A stretch of DNA of 64,000 bases from Sphingomonas_B tabacisoli (GCF_042678385.1 NZ_JBHUDY010000001.1:186001-250000); one strand, 5' to 3'; positions 32,095 to 40,764 are shown, counted from the first letter of the stretch. A program made the numbers and translations. Notes: generated from the letters alone by a model not told the origin.

Positions 32095-32146
32095 TTTCAG
32101 TTGCGAATCGCTACCTACTCGATTAGGTTTTAGGTTGCAACTGAAA
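32095..32146. promoter_or_regulatory. Inverted repeat between the CC_3452 and HxlR genes
   Basis: TTTCAGTTGC (32095-32104) and GCAACTGAAA (32137-32146) are perfect reverse complements, with centres 42 bases apart, close to four helical turns. The right arm is followed by a partial direct copy, ACTGAA. The site lies in the 142-base divergent region. Because HxlR-type regulators often control a neighbour and themselves, it is a good candidate for the binding site of the adjacent regulator. Confidence 0.5.
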
Positions 32147-32219
32147 ACTGAATTTATTTTTGCCGCTTTATGAACGTCGCTGCTTGCGGTAGGTTTTTCA
32201 GGGTCGGGAAGAGGAACTG

Positions 32220-32696
32220 ATGGGCATTAGAGAACCGCTCGCGGAGATCGCGGCAGAGTGCAGCCTGCCCAAGGCGCTGGAAGCGATGGGCGAACGCTGG
32301 TCCTTCCTGATCTTGCGGGCGGCGTTCAACGGCCTCAAGCATTTCGAGGAAATCCAGTCGAACCTGGGCATTGCGCGCAACATCCTGGCGAACCGGCTTG
32401 GCCGGCTGGTCGATACCGGCGTTCTGTCGCGCGAGCCCTGTCCCGAAGATCGGCGCAAGATCGAATATCGGCTGACCGAAAAGGGCCTCGACCTGCTGCC
32501 GACGATGATCGCGCTCAGGCAATGGGGCGAGAAGTGGGAGACGGGGTGCCCCTCGAACCCGGTCCTCGTCGATCAGCGCGACCTGCTACCGATCGGGCCT
32601 ATCCGCGTCTATTCGCATGACGGCCGGCCGCTCGCGTGGGAAGACCTTGCCTTCCGGTATCGCGAGGAACTGGATCACAGCCGCGCCGCCGAATAG
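32220..32696 (+). CDS. HxlR-family winged-helix transcriptional regulator
   Basis: A 158-residue regulator. The HxlR domain takes residues about 15-105: CSLPKALEAMGERWSFLILRA with the conserved Cys-pro-ACE-like start, RHFEEIQ-type segment (KHFEEIQSNLGIARNILANR, the recognition helix) and RRKIEYRLTEKGLDLLP as the wing. The C-terminal 50 residues are less typical and end before a convergent queG gene 1 base away. HxlR proteins respond to thiol-reactive electrophiles or substrates; the single N-terminal Cys could be a sensor. A candidate operator lies at 32095-32146. Confidence 0.9.
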   Translation: MGIREPLAEIAAECSLPKALEAMGERWSFLILRAAFNGLKHFEEIQSNLGIARNILANRLGRLVDTGVLSREPCPEDRRKIEYRLTEKGLDLLPTMIALRQWGEKWETGCPSNPVLVDQRDLLPIGPIRVYSHDGRPLAWEDLAFRYREELDHSRAAE

Positions 32697-32697
32697 C

Positions 32698-33816
32698 TCA
32701 GGCGAGCGCCCACTCCTCGCGCACCGTTTCGTCGTCTTCGCCAGCCGCGCGCGCGGTGCGTTCCTTCTCCAGAACATCGCGATCGAGTTTGCCGAGCGCC
32801 CAGATCGCGGCGCCCCGGACGAGCGGGTTGGGATCGTCGAGATGCGGCCGCGCCGCCGCGATCAGCTTTGGCATGCCGCTGTTGCCGGCGGCGATCAGGC
32901 AGTTGCGGATCATGCGGTCGCGGCCGATCCGCTTGATCGGCGAGCCGGCGAAGAGCTGGCGGAAGCTTGGATCGTCCAGTGCGAGGAGATCGGCGAGCAT
33001 CGGCGCGGTGAGCTCGGCGCGCGGCGCGAAGGCCAGATTCGCGGCGGCGGCGTTCGCGAACTTGTTCCAGGGGCAGACGGCGAGGCAATCGTCGCAGCCA
33101 TAGATGCGATTGCCGATGCCGGCGCGTAGCTCGCGCGGGATCGCGCCTTTGTGCTCGATCGTCAGATAGGAAATGCAGCGTCGGGCATCGAGGCGGAACG
33201 GCGCCGGGAAGGCGTCGGTGGGGCAGGCGCGCTGGCAGGCGTCGCAGCTTCCGCAGCGTTCCCGGCCGGCGGGGTCGGGATCGAGATCGAGCGTGGTGAA
33301 GATCGCGCCGAGGAACAGCCAGCTTCCGTGCTCGCGGCTGACGAGATTGGTGTGCTTGCCTTGCCAGCCGAGGCCCGCGGCTTCGGCGAGCGGCTTTTCC
33401 ATCACCGGTGCGGTGTCGACGAACACTTTCAAGTCCCCGCCGGTCCGCGCGACGATCCAGCGGGCGAGTTCCTTCAGCTTGCGTTTGACGAGGTCGTGAT
33501 AGTCGGCGCCTTGCGCATAGACCGAGATGCGGCCGGCTTCCGGCTCGTCGGCCAGGCGCATCGGATCGCCGGCGGGCGCATAGCTGATGCCGAGCGCAAT
33601 CACCGACCGCACATCCGGCCAGAGCCCGGAAGGCGATGCGCGCTGGTCGGCGCGCCCTTCCATCCAGATCATGTCGCCATGCGCGCCGTCCGCCAGCCAG
33701 GCGCGCAGCCGCTGGCCCGATCGCGGCGCCGCGTCGGCGCGCGCGATCCCGCAAGCGGCGAAGCCAATCGCTGCCGCCTGGGCTTTCAGGTCGGAAAGGA
33801 AGGTGTCGGGCGCCAT
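32698..33816 (-). CDS. queG: Epoxyqueuosine reductase
   Basis: A 372-residue enzyme that reduces epoxyqueuosine to queuosine in tRNA anticodons, using cobalamin and two 4Fe-4S clusters. The cluster motifs CGSCDACQRACP and CDDCLAVCPWNKFA are present, as are the family segments GLGWQGKHTNLVSREHGSW and YAQGADYHDLVKRKLKEL. The C-terminal part (RHLDDPNPLVRGAAIWALGK-like, near residue 325) looks like HEAT repeats. It stands alone; other que genes are not nearby. The start ATG at 33816 is divergent from the TonB-dependent receptor gene. Confidence 0.94.
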   Translation of the reverse strand: MAPDTFLSDLKAQAAAIGFAACGIARADAAPRSGQRLRAWLADGAHGDMIWMEGRADQRASPSGLWPDVRSVIALGISYAPAGDPMRLADEPEAGRISVYAQGADYHDLVKRKLKELARWIVARTGGDLKVFVDTAPVMEKPLAEAAGLGWQGKHTNLVSREHGSWLFLGAIFTTLDLDPDPAGRERCGSCDACQRACPTDAFPAPFRLDARRCISYLTIEHKGAIPRELRAGIGNRIYGCDDCLAVCPWNKFANAAAANLAFAPRAELTAPMLADLLALDDPSFRQLFAGSPIKRIGRDRMIRNCLIAAGNSGMPKLIAAARPHLDDPNPLVRGAAIWALGKLDRDVLEKERTARAAGEDDETVREEWALA

Positions 33817-33891
33817 TGTTGCGGCGCAATATAAGCGGTTTCCGGCGAACCGACATGCCGATCAGCGTGTCTTTTTTGCAACGCATCAACA

Positions 33892-33904
33892 GATTGTTAC
33901 AATC
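33892..33904. promoter_or_regulatory. Candidate operator upstream of the TonB-dependent receptor
   Basis: GATTGT-T-ACAATC is a perfect 13-base palindrome, 112 bases upstream of the receptor start and 76 bases upstream of queG. Its TGTTACAA centre is shared with the palindrome in front of tonB (4693-4706). I noticed no other TGTTACAA when reading the window. Just upstream, GTCTTTTTTGC resembles ATCTTTTTTGC in front of the M13 peptidase gene (about 51757). A shared regulator for receptor and TonB is suggested. Confidence 0.45.
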
Positions 33905-34015
33905 GCGTCAGCGGACCCATTGAGAGTCACAGAGCCGCAACATATCGAGCCGACAGGGCGCGGGCGACGGCTGGATTCGGTCGAGAGCGGGCACCAGCCC
34001 ACGATGGGGAAAGCA

Positions 34016-37000
34016 ATGCGAAATCATCTATTTATCGGCGCGGCCATCGCCGCGCTCGTTGCTCCTGCTGCCGTTCAGGCGCAGGAGACCACTGCCACGA
34101 TCCGCGGCACCGTGACCAACGGCGGCTCGCCGGTCGCGGGCGCGACCGTCACTGCGGTGCACGTGCCCTCGGGCACGCGCGCCTCAACCACGACCGATGC
34201 CACTGGCGCGTTCACGCTGCCGGGTCTGCGCGTCGGCGGTCCGTTCACCGTCAGCGTCAACGGCAATCAGGCGCAGATCACCGACATCAACACCGTGATC
34301 GGCACGCCGTTCGACTTGCCGATCGACATCGCCGAGCTGGGCGCCGCTTCCCAGGGCCAGGACATCGTCGTGACGGCGTCGTCCGTCGCCCGCGCGGGCA
34401 ACGTGAGCCAAGGCCCGGCGACGGTGCTGACCGCGACCCAGATCCAGACGATCGCGACGATCAACCGCGACATCCGCGACTTGTCCGTCCGCGACCCGTT
34501 CGCGCGCCTCGACGACACCCCGTCGGGCGGCCGCGCGGTTTCGTTCGCCGGCCAGAACGCGCGCTATAACCGCTTCACCGTGGACGGCGTGCCGATCACC
34601 GACAATTTCGGCCTCAATCCGGACGCATTGCCGACCCGCCGCTCGCCGATTCCGCTGGACGCGATCGGTCAGTTCCAGGCCCGCGTCGCGCCGTATGACG
34701 TGCGCGAAGGCAATTTCCAGGGCGGCGTCATCAACGCCATCCTGAAGTCGGGCACCAACAGCTTCCACGGCACCGGCTTCTATTCGTACAACGACCAGAA
34801 CCTGACCGGCGACCAGACCAAGTCGCTCCATGTCACGCTGCCGAAGTTCAAGAGCGAGAATTATGGCGCCGAGCTGTCCGGCCCGATCATCAAGGACAAG
34901 CTGTTCTTTATGATCGCCGGCGAGCGCGTTCGCGCGGGCACGCCGATCCCGGAAGGTCCGACCGACAACAATGCCGGCGCACCGATCCCGGGCCTGACGC
35001 AGGCAACCGTCGACCAGATCCGCGCGATCGCCAAGTCGAAGTTCAACTATGAAACCGGCGGCGTGCTCAACAACTCGGACGACAAGGACGATCGCCTCGT
35101 CGCCCGTATCGACGCCAACCTGTCGGATACGCAGCGCCTGGCGCTGACCTATTCGTACACGAAGGACTCGATCAAGTTTAACCAGAACAGCTTCCAGACC
35201 CCGCCGCCGGGCCTGGGCCTCGAGTCGAACGGCTATATCTCGTCGAACCGTCTGCACTTCGGCGTGGTCACGCTGAACTCCGACTGGTCGGACGATTTCT
35301 CGACCGAAGCGCGCGTGTTCTACAAGGACTATAAGCGCGGTCAGGACCCGATCCTGGGTCGCGGCTTCGCGCAGGTCCGCGTCTGCACGGCGGCGACCTC
35401 GGATCGCCAGGCGGCCGGCGGCACCGGCACGACCGAATCGACGAGCTGCCCGTCGGGCGTTCCGATCGTCAGCTTCGGTCCTGATATTTCGCGTCAGACC
35501 AACGCGCTCAACAGCAACACGTTCGGCGCGCTGCTTCAGGGCCGGCTGAAGGCGGAGGACCACGACATCCGCTTCTTCACCGAATTCCAGACGACCAGCA
35601 TCTTCAACGCGTTCCTGCAGCGCAGCGCCGGCGAATATTATTTCGACTCTATCGCCGACCTGATGGCCGGCAACGCCCAGCGCTTCCAGTACGGCAATGC
35701 CGTCCCGTCGCTGGACCCGAACCAGGCTGCGGCGAAGTTCAACTATCAGCTCTACACGTTCGGCATCCAGGACAACTGGCGCGTGACCGACACGTTCAAC
35801 GTCGTGATGGGCTATCGTTACGACCTGTACGGCGGTTCGCCTAATCCGACGCTCAACCCGAACTTCGTCAACCGCTATGGCTTCGTGAACAACGCCTATG
35901 TGTCGGGCCGCGGTCTGTTGCAGCCGCGTTTGGGCTTCGACTGGAAGCCGACCAGCCGCATCGCGGTTCGCGGCGGCGCCGGCGTGTTCGGTGGCGGCAC
36001 GCCCGACGTCTATGTGTCGAACAGCTTCTCGAACACCGGCATCCTGACCAACTCGATCGACGTGCGTCAGGCGAACAACGGCACCTTCACCGGTACCGGC
36101 GTGAATGCCACCAACGGTGCGGCGATCCTGCAGAACGTGAACCCGGCGGCGATCCCGACCGCCGCGAACACGCTGCTCGCGGCCGGCACGGTGTCGACGA
36201 CCTCGACCACCAATGCGCTCGATCCGCACTTCAAGCTGCCGTCTCAGCTCCGTGCGACGCTCTCCGGCGACTATACGGCCGACCTCGGCCCGCTCGGCGA
36301 CGAATGGCGGTTCGGCGTGGACTTCTTCTACTCGAAGGTCCGCAACCAGGTGTTCTTCACGGACATCCGTTCGGTGCGGAGCGGCCTGCTGACGCCGGAC
36401 GGCCGTCCGCGCTACGTGCCGGTTACCCGCAACGCCAACGGTACGATCAACTTTGCCGACACCGGCACCGACATCCTGCTGACCAACACCAGCAAGGGCC
36501 GGAGCTATGTCGCGGTCGCCCGGTTCGACAAGAGCTGGGATTTCGGCCTGAACATCTATGGCAGCTTCACCTATCAGGACATCAAGGACCAGACGCCGGC
36601 GACTTCGTCGACGGCCGGTTCCAACTACCTGAACGGCGCGTTCTTCGACCCGAACCGGGCGCAGTATGCGACATCGAACGATCAGGTGAAGTACCAGTTC
36701 AAGTACGGCATCACCTTCGATCACGCGTTCTTCGGCGACTACAAGACCCGGATCGCGCTGTTCGGCCAGACCCGTATCGGTCACCCGTACAGCTACACTT
36801 TCCTCGATCCGTCGGGCGGGCGCAGCATCGTGTTCGGCACCACCGGCGCCGGCACCAGCGGCACCAGCGGCACGCGCTATCTGCTGTACGTGCCGACCGG
36901 GACGAACGATCCGCTGGTCAGCTATGACTCGGCGGCGACGCAAACCGCGCTCGACAACCTGATCAACTCGTCGGGTCTGAAGGGCTTCCGGGGCAAGGTG

Positions 37001-37369
37001 GCACCGCGCAATGCCTTCACCTCGAAGTGGTTCACGAAGATCGACCTGCACCTCGAGCAGGAAATCCCGACCTTCCTGGGCGGCTCGCGCATCTCGCTGT
37101 TCGCGGACATCGAGAACCTGGGCAACCTGATCAACCACAACTGGGGCCAGATCCAGGAGTTCGCCTTCCCGTACACCGTGCCGGTGGTGCGCGTGGCGTG
37201 TCTGAAGGCGCCGGTTGCAACGGGCACTGCTCCGGGGGCTGCGGCGGCTGCGAACGCCGGCGATGCCTGCGCTCAGTATCGCTACTCGAACTTCACCACC
37301 CCGACGGCGACCGTCTATTCGAAGCAGTCGCTCTACGCGATCCGCGTCGGCGCCCGGTTCACCTTCTAA
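34016..37369 (+). CDS. Oar-like TonB-dependent outer-membrane receptor
   Basis: A 1117-residue receptor. A signal peptide (MRNHLFIGAAIAALVAPAAV, QAQ) is followed by a carboxypeptidase-regulatory-like fold at about residues 25-100 (TIRGTVTNGGSPVAGATVTA), a plug domain at about 120-240 (VTASSVARAG; FTVDGVPITDNFGLNPDALP), and a long beta-barrel ending in the usual aromatic residue (VGARFTF). Such proteins import or export large ligands and are common in sphingomonads; the ligand is unknown. The ATG at 34016 follows GGGGAAAG. A strong terminator follows, then a LytS/LytTR pair in the same direction. tonB at 3985 could energise it. Confidence 0.92.
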   Translation: MRNHLFIGAAIAALVAPAAVQAQETTATIRGTVTNGGSPVAGATVTAVHVPSGTRASTTTDATGAFTLPGLRVGGPFTVSVNGNQAQITDINTVIGTPFDLPIDIAELGAASQGQDIVVTASSVARAGNVSQGPATVLTATQIQTIATINRDIRDLSVRDPFARLDDTPSGGRAVSFAGQNARYNRFTVDGVPITDNFGLNPDALPTRRSPIPLDAIGQFQARVAPYDVREGNFQGGVINAILKSGTNSFHGTGFYSYNDQNLTGDQTKSLHVTLPKFKSENYGAELSGPIIKDKLFFMIAGERVRAGTPIPEGPTDNNAGAPIPGLTQATVDQIRAIAKSKFNYETGGVLNNSDDKDDRLVARIDANLSDTQRLALTYSYTKDSIKFNQNSFQTPPPGLGLESNGYISSNRLHFGVVTLNSDWSDDFSTEARVFYKDYKRGQDPILGRGFAQVRVCTAATSDRQAAGGTGTTESTSCPSGVPIVSFGPDISRQTNALNSNTFGALLQGRLKAEDHDIRFFTEFQTTSIFNAFLQRSAGEYYFDSIADLMAGNAQRFQYGNAVPSLDPNQAAAKFNYQLYTFGIQDNWRVTDTFNVVMGYRYDLYGGSPNPTLNPNFVNRYGFVNNAYVSGRGLLQPRLGFDWKPTSRIAVRGGAGVFGGGTPDVYVSNSFSNTGILTNSIDVRQANNGTFTGTGVNATNGAAILQNVNPAAIPTAANTLLAAGTVSTTSTTNALDPHFKLPSQLRATLSGDYTADLGPLGDEWRFGVDFFYSKVRNQVFFTDIRSVRSGLLTPDGRPRYVPVTRNANGTINFADTGTDILLTNTSKGRSYVAVARFDKSWDFGLNIYGSFTYQDIKDQTPATSSTAGSNYLNGAFFDPNRAQYATSNDQVKYQFKYGITFDHAFFGDYKTRIALFGQTRIGHPYSYTFLDPSGGRSIVFGTTGAGTSGTSGTRYLLYVPTGTNDPLVSYDSAATQTALDNLINSSGLKGFRGKVAPRNAFTSKWFTKIDLHLEQEIPTFLGGSRISLFADIENLGNLINHNWGQIQEFAFPYTVPVVRVACLKAPVATGTAPGAAAAANAGDACAQYRYSNFTTPTATVYSKQSLYAIRVGARFTF

Positions 37370-37398
37370 GAGCCGGGTCCGCAGGGACCGAAGAAATG

Positions 37399-37435
37399 CC
37401 GCCGTCCGGAGTGATCCGGGCGGCGGTTTTCTTTT
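37399..37435 (+). terminator. Intrinsic terminator after the receptor gene
   Basis: CCGCCG-T-CCGG and CCGG-G-CGGCGG form a stem of about ten base pairs around AGTGAT, followed by TTTTCTTTT. It ends the receptor transcript 30 bases after its stop and separates it from the sensor kinase gene. Confidence 0.9.
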
Positions 37436-37462
37436 GGAACGGCAGCGGTTAGAGCGGCAGCA

Positions 37463-38560
37463 ATGGCGACCCTGGGTTTCACCGCCAAGCCGTTCTTCGA
37501 CGACAAGAACCGGGCTTTCTGGAACCTGCAGACTGCCGGCTGGGCAGCCTATTTCCTGCTGCGCACGCTGTCCGGATTCGCCAACGGGCTGACGCTCGCT
37601 TTCCTGGTGCCCGTCGCCGTTTCCACCGCCACCGGTTATTCGCTGACTTTGGTGCTGGGCGCGCTCTATCGCGAGTTGATCCGCAAGAAGCCGCTGGTGA
37701 CCTGGCTCGGATCGATCGGCGGCATGTTCGTCGCGGCGGGCATCTACTCATTGATCGATGCCTGGATCTTCAACACGATCCAACGGCCGGGCGAATGGTT
37801 TCAGGTCAGCCTGTTCCTCGGCACGATCTTCCTGGACTTCGTGGTGATCGGGGCGTGGTCCGCGCTCTACTACGCGATCAACTATTTTCTGCTGGTCGAC
37901 GAGCAGGCCGACCAGCTCCGGGCGCTGGAGAGCCAGGCGTCGTCCGCGCAGCTCGCGATGCTGCGCTACCAGCTCAACCCGCATTTCCTGTTCAACACGC
38001 TCAATTCGATCTCGACACTGGTGCTGCTGAAGCAGACCGAGCGCGCCAATGCGATGCTATCGCGCCTGTCGTCGTTTTTGCGCTACACGCTGGTCAACGA
38101 GCCGCTCGGCCAGGTGACGATCGAGCAGGAGATCGAGACGCTGAAACTGTATCTCGACATCGAGAAGATGCGCTTCGAGGAACGGCTGCGGCCGATCTTC
38201 GAAGTCGATCCGATCGTGCTGAAGGCGCGGCTGCCGTCGCTGCTGCTGCAGCCGCTGGTCGAGAACGCAATCAAATACGCCGTGACGCCGCAGGAAGAGG
38301 GGGCCGACATCATCATCAGCGCACGGCTGGCGGTGGATCGGCTGCGGATACTTGTCGCGGACACCGGGCCGGGGTTGAACGAGAAGCGTCCCGGTCCCAT
38401 TCAATCCACAGGCGTCGGTCTGGCGAACATTCGGGACAGGCTGGCGCAGGCCTATGGCCAGGACCATGAGTTCGACGCGAGAGCGCGTGCGGGGGGCGGG
38501 TTCGAGGTTCTCATCGAAATTCCGTACCAAACCGAGGAACAACCAAGGGAAGCCGCATGA
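37463..38560 (+). CDS. LytS/YehU-type membrane sensor histidine kinase
   Basis: A 365-residue kinase. Four hydrophobic segments at about residues 25-145 (WAAYFLLRTLSGFANGLTLA; VTWLGSIGGMFVAAGIYSLI) form the membrane sensor. The His_kinase domain starts with MLRYQLNPHFLFNTLNSIST, the phosphoacceptor His being in NPHFLFN, and the ATPase part has LLLQPLVENAIKYAV (N box) and ADTGPGLN (G box). The last bases overlap the response regulator (ATGA). No ligand-binding domain is seen, so the signal is likely sensed within or near the membrane. Confidence 0.93.
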   Translation: MATLGFTAKPFFDDKNRAFWNLQTAGWAAYFLLRTLSGFANGLTLAFLVPVAVSTATGYSLTLVLGALYRELIRKKPLVTWLGSIGGMFVAAGIYSLIDAWIFNTIQRPGEWFQVSLFLGTIFLDFVVIGAWSALYYAINYFLLVDEQADQLRALESQASSAQLAMLRYQLNPHFLFNTLNSISTLVLLKQTERANAMLSRLSSFLRYTLVNEPLGQVTIEQEIETLKLYLDIEKMRFEERLRPIFEVDPIVLKARLPSLLLQPLVENAIKYAVTPQEEGADIIISARLAVDRLRILVADTGPGLNEKRPGPIQSTGVGLANIRDRLAQAYGQDHEFDARARAGGGFEVLIEIPYQTEEQPREAA

Positions 38561-39357
38561 CCATCAGAACGATCCTCGTCGACGACGAGCCGCTGGCGAT
38601 TCAAGGTCTCCAGCTCCGGCTCGAACCGCATGAGGATGTCGAGATCGTCGACACCTGCTCGAACGGGCGCGAAGCGATCCGCTCGATCAAGACCAACAAG
38701 CCCGATCTCGTCTTTCTCGACATCCAGATGCCGGGCTTCGACGGCTTTTCCGTCGTCCAGGGGCTGATGGAAGTCGAGCCGCCTTTGTTCGTGTTCGTGA
38801 CCGCCTATTCGGATCACGCGATCCGCGCGTTCGAGGCGCAGGCGGTCGATTACCTGATGAAGCCGGTCGAGGAAGACCGGCTGGCGGCGACGCTCGATCG
38901 GGTCCGCCAGCGGCTTGCGGAGAAACGCGGCGCGGAGGAGACCGACCGCCTGCGCGAAGTGCTCGCCGAAGTGGCGCCCGAGGCGGCGGCCGAAATCAGC
39001 GATGGCGGCGAGGCGCCCTCGGCCAGCCGCTTCGAGAAGATGATCAACATCAAGGATCGGGGCCAGATCTTCCGTGTCGATGTCGACACGATCGAGCGGA
39101 TCGACGCGGCCGGCGATTACATGTGCATCTATACCGCCGACAACACGCTGATCCTGCGCGAGACGATGAAGGACCTGGAAAAGCGGCTCGATCCGCGCCG
39201 TTTCCAGCGCGTCCACCGCTCGACGATCGTCAACCTCGACCTGGTCAAGCAAGTGAAGCCGCACACTAACGGCGAATGCTTCCTGGTGCTCGATTCAGGC
39301 GCGCAGGTGAAAGTCAGCCGCAGCTACCGCGACGTGGTCGCGCGCTTCGTGCACTGA
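38557..39357 (+). CDS. LytTR-family response regulator
   Basis: A 266-residue regulator paired with the kinase just upstream. Receiver domain at residues about 1-120: LVDDEP acidic pocket, LVFLDIQMPGFDG with the phosphoacceptor Asp, and VDYLMKPVEEDR with the conserved Lys. An acidic, Ala/Glu-rich linker follows, then a LytTR DNA-binding domain at about 160-262 (INIKDRGQIFRVDVDTIERI, DYMCIYT, RFQRVHRSTIVNLDLV, VKVSRSYRD). LytTR sites are pairs of short imperfect repeats; none was identified with confidence. The receptor upstream is a plausible target. Confidence 0.94.
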   Translation: MTIRTILVDDEPLAIQGLQLRLEPHEDVEIVDTCSNGREAIRSIKTNKPDLVFLDIQMPGFDGFSVVQGLMEVEPPLFVFVTAYSDHAIRAFEAQAVDYLMKPVEEDRLAATLDRVRQRLAEKRGAEETDRLREVLAEVAPEAAAEISDGGEAPSASRFEKMINIKDRGQIFRVDVDTIERIDAAGDYMCIYTADNTLILRETMKDLEKRLDPRRFQRVHRSTIVNLDLVKQVKPHTNGECFLVLDSGAQVKVSRSYRDVVARFVH

Positions 39358-39377
39358 TCGGGCAAAAGGGGGGAGGC

Positions 39378-40142
39378 ATGAACCAGGCGGAGAAAGCAAA
39401 GGCCTTCGGGGCGCTGCACGTGCCGGGCAGGCCGGTGATCCTGTTCAACGCCTGGGACGCGGGCTCCGCCAAGGCGGTCGCCGACGCGGGCGCTAAGGCG
39501 ATCGCCACCGGAAGCTGGTCGGTCGCGGCGGCGCATGGGTTCTTCGATGCGGAAGGGTTGCCGCTCGATCTCGCGCTCGCCAACGCGGCGCGCATCGCGC
39601 GGGCAGTGGACCTGCCGGTGACGCTGGATTTTGAGGGCGGCTATGCGGTCGAGACGGCGCAGGTGGCGGCCAATTTTCGTGCCGTGCTGGCAACGGGCGT
39701 GATCGGCTGCAACTTCGAGGACCAGATCGTCGGCGGCGAGGGGCTTCACCCGATCAAGGTGCAGGCCGGGCGGATCGAGGCGCTGCGGCGCGAAGCCGAA
39801 CGCGCGGACGTGCCCGCCTTCATCAATGCGCGCACCGACATTTTCCTGAAGGCCAAGCCCGAGGCGCATGACCGCGCCGCCGTGGACGCCGCGATCGAAC
39901 GCGCCCGCGCCTATGCCGATGCGGGGGCAAGCGGGTTCTTCGTGCCGGGCCTGATGAACGAAAGCCTGATCGCGCGCGTCTGCGAAGCCTCCCCGTTGCC
40001 GGTCAACGCGATGATGTTCGCGGGCATGCCGTCGATCAAGCGGCTGGCGGAGCTCGGCATCGGGCGCATCAGCTATGGTCCCGGGCCGTACCGCCAGGCG
40101 ATGGCGGCGGTGACCGAGGCCGCGCGGGCGGCGTTTTCTTAA
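39378..40142 (+). CDS. Isocitrate lyase/PEP mutase superfamily enzyme
   Basis: A 254-residue TIM-barrel enzyme of the ICL/PEPM superfamily. The start MNQAEKAKAFGALHVPGRPV has GGGAGG upstream. Family segments are LFNAWDAGSAKAVADAGAKA near residue 25, LDFEGGYAV with a metal-binding Asp/Glu near 80, GCNFEDQIVGG near 110 and FINARTDIFLK near 150. Members cleave or rearrange C-C or C-P bonds of oxaloacetate-like acids. The KKCGH motif of true isocitrate lyase is absent, so a carboxyphosphonoenolpyruvate mutase- or oxaloacetate-hydrolase-like reaction is more likely. The context does not define it. Confidence 0.85.
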   Translation: MNQAEKAKAFGALHVPGRPVILFNAWDAGSAKAVADAGAKAIATGSWSVAAAHGFFDAEGLPLDLALANAARIARAVDLPVTLDFEGGYAVETAQVAANFRAVLATGVIGCNFEDQIVGGEGLHPIKVQAGRIEALRREAERADVPAFINARTDIFLKAKPEAHDRAAVDAAIERARAYADAGASGFFVPGLMNESLIARVCEASPLPVNAMMFAGMPSIKRLAELGIGRISYGPGPYRQAMAAVTEAARAAFS

Positions 40143-40268
40143 GTCCCCCTCCCTTCCAAGGGAGGGGTTAGGGGTGGGTAGCGAGCAAAGCGAGCGCTAA
40201 ACTCCGAGTTTTGATCGGCCTTCGCCGACACCCACCCCCAGCCCCTCCCTTGGAAGGGAGGGGGAGTT
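40143..40268. repeat. Long palindromic repeat between convergent genes
   Basis: Hairpins CCCTCCCTT-CC-AAGGGAGGG at the left and CCCTCCCTT-GG-AAGGGAGGG at the right carry GGGGTTAGGGGTGGG and CCCACCCCCAGCCCC tails that can pair with each other. Inside are TAGCG/CGCTA and a CGGC-CTTC-GCCG type loop. The block fills the 127-base space between the converging isocitrate-lyase-like and msrB genes and may act as a terminator for both. Confidence 0.8.
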
Positions 40269-40269
40269 C

Positions 40270-40764
40270 CTAAGCCGCCTTCCCCGGCACGAATTTCAGC
40301 GCGACGCCGTTCATGCAGTGGCGCTTGCCGGTCGGCTTGGGGCCGTCGTCGAAGATGTGGCCGAGATGGCCGCCGCAGCGCTTGCAATGCTCTTCGACGC
40401 GCTCGAAGCCGAGCTTGGTGTCCCTGGACGTCGCCGTCGCGCCGGGGAGAGCGACCCAGAAGCTCGGCCAGCCGGTGCCGCTGTCGTATTTTGCCTTGGA
40501 CGAAAAGACGGGCAGGTCGCAGCCCGCACAGGCAAAAATGCCGGCACGATGCTCCTTGAGCAGCGGGCTGGTGCCGGGCGTTTCGGTCGCTTCCTCGCGG
40601 AGCACCGCGAATTGGTCGGCGCTCAACCGCTTCTTCCACTGTGCGGTGGTCAGCCGCCACTTCGGGTCGCCCGCCGGGGCGGCAGCGCCGGCGGGAAAGC
40701 CGAGCCAAGCCGTGCCCACCACCGCGGCGGCACCGGAAAACAGCAGCATGCGACGATCGATCAT
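40270..40764 (-). CDS. msrB: Peptide-methionine (R)-S-oxide reductase, exported form
   Basis: A 164-residue MsrB that repairs oxidised methionine. Zinc cysteines are C79/C82 (CAGC) and C127/C130 (CKRC), and the catalytic Cys150 is in GKRHCMNG. The substrate segment YDSGTGWPSFWVAL is conserved. The N-terminus IDRRMLLFSGAAAVVGTAWL, with a twin Arg and an Ala-rich end (AGAAAPA), looks like a Tat-type export signal, so this form probably acts in the periplasm. The resolving cysteine position (usually near the GTGWPS block) is not a Cys here. It stands alone next to a P450 gene. Confidence 0.93.
   Translation of the reverse strand: MIDRRMLLFSGAAAVVGTAWLGFPAGAAAPAGDPKWRLTTAQWKKRLSADQFAVLREEATETPGTSPLLKEHRAGIFACAGCDLPVFSSKAKYDSGTGWPSFWVALPGATATSRDTKLGFERVEEHCKRCGGHLGHIFDDGPKPTGKRHCMNGVALKFVPGKAA

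Noticed and set aside
34184..37138. Long open frame (984 codons) antisense to the TonB-dependent receptor
   Set aside because: Composition is Arg/Val/Ala-rich with no domain; the plus strand encodes a complete receptor.
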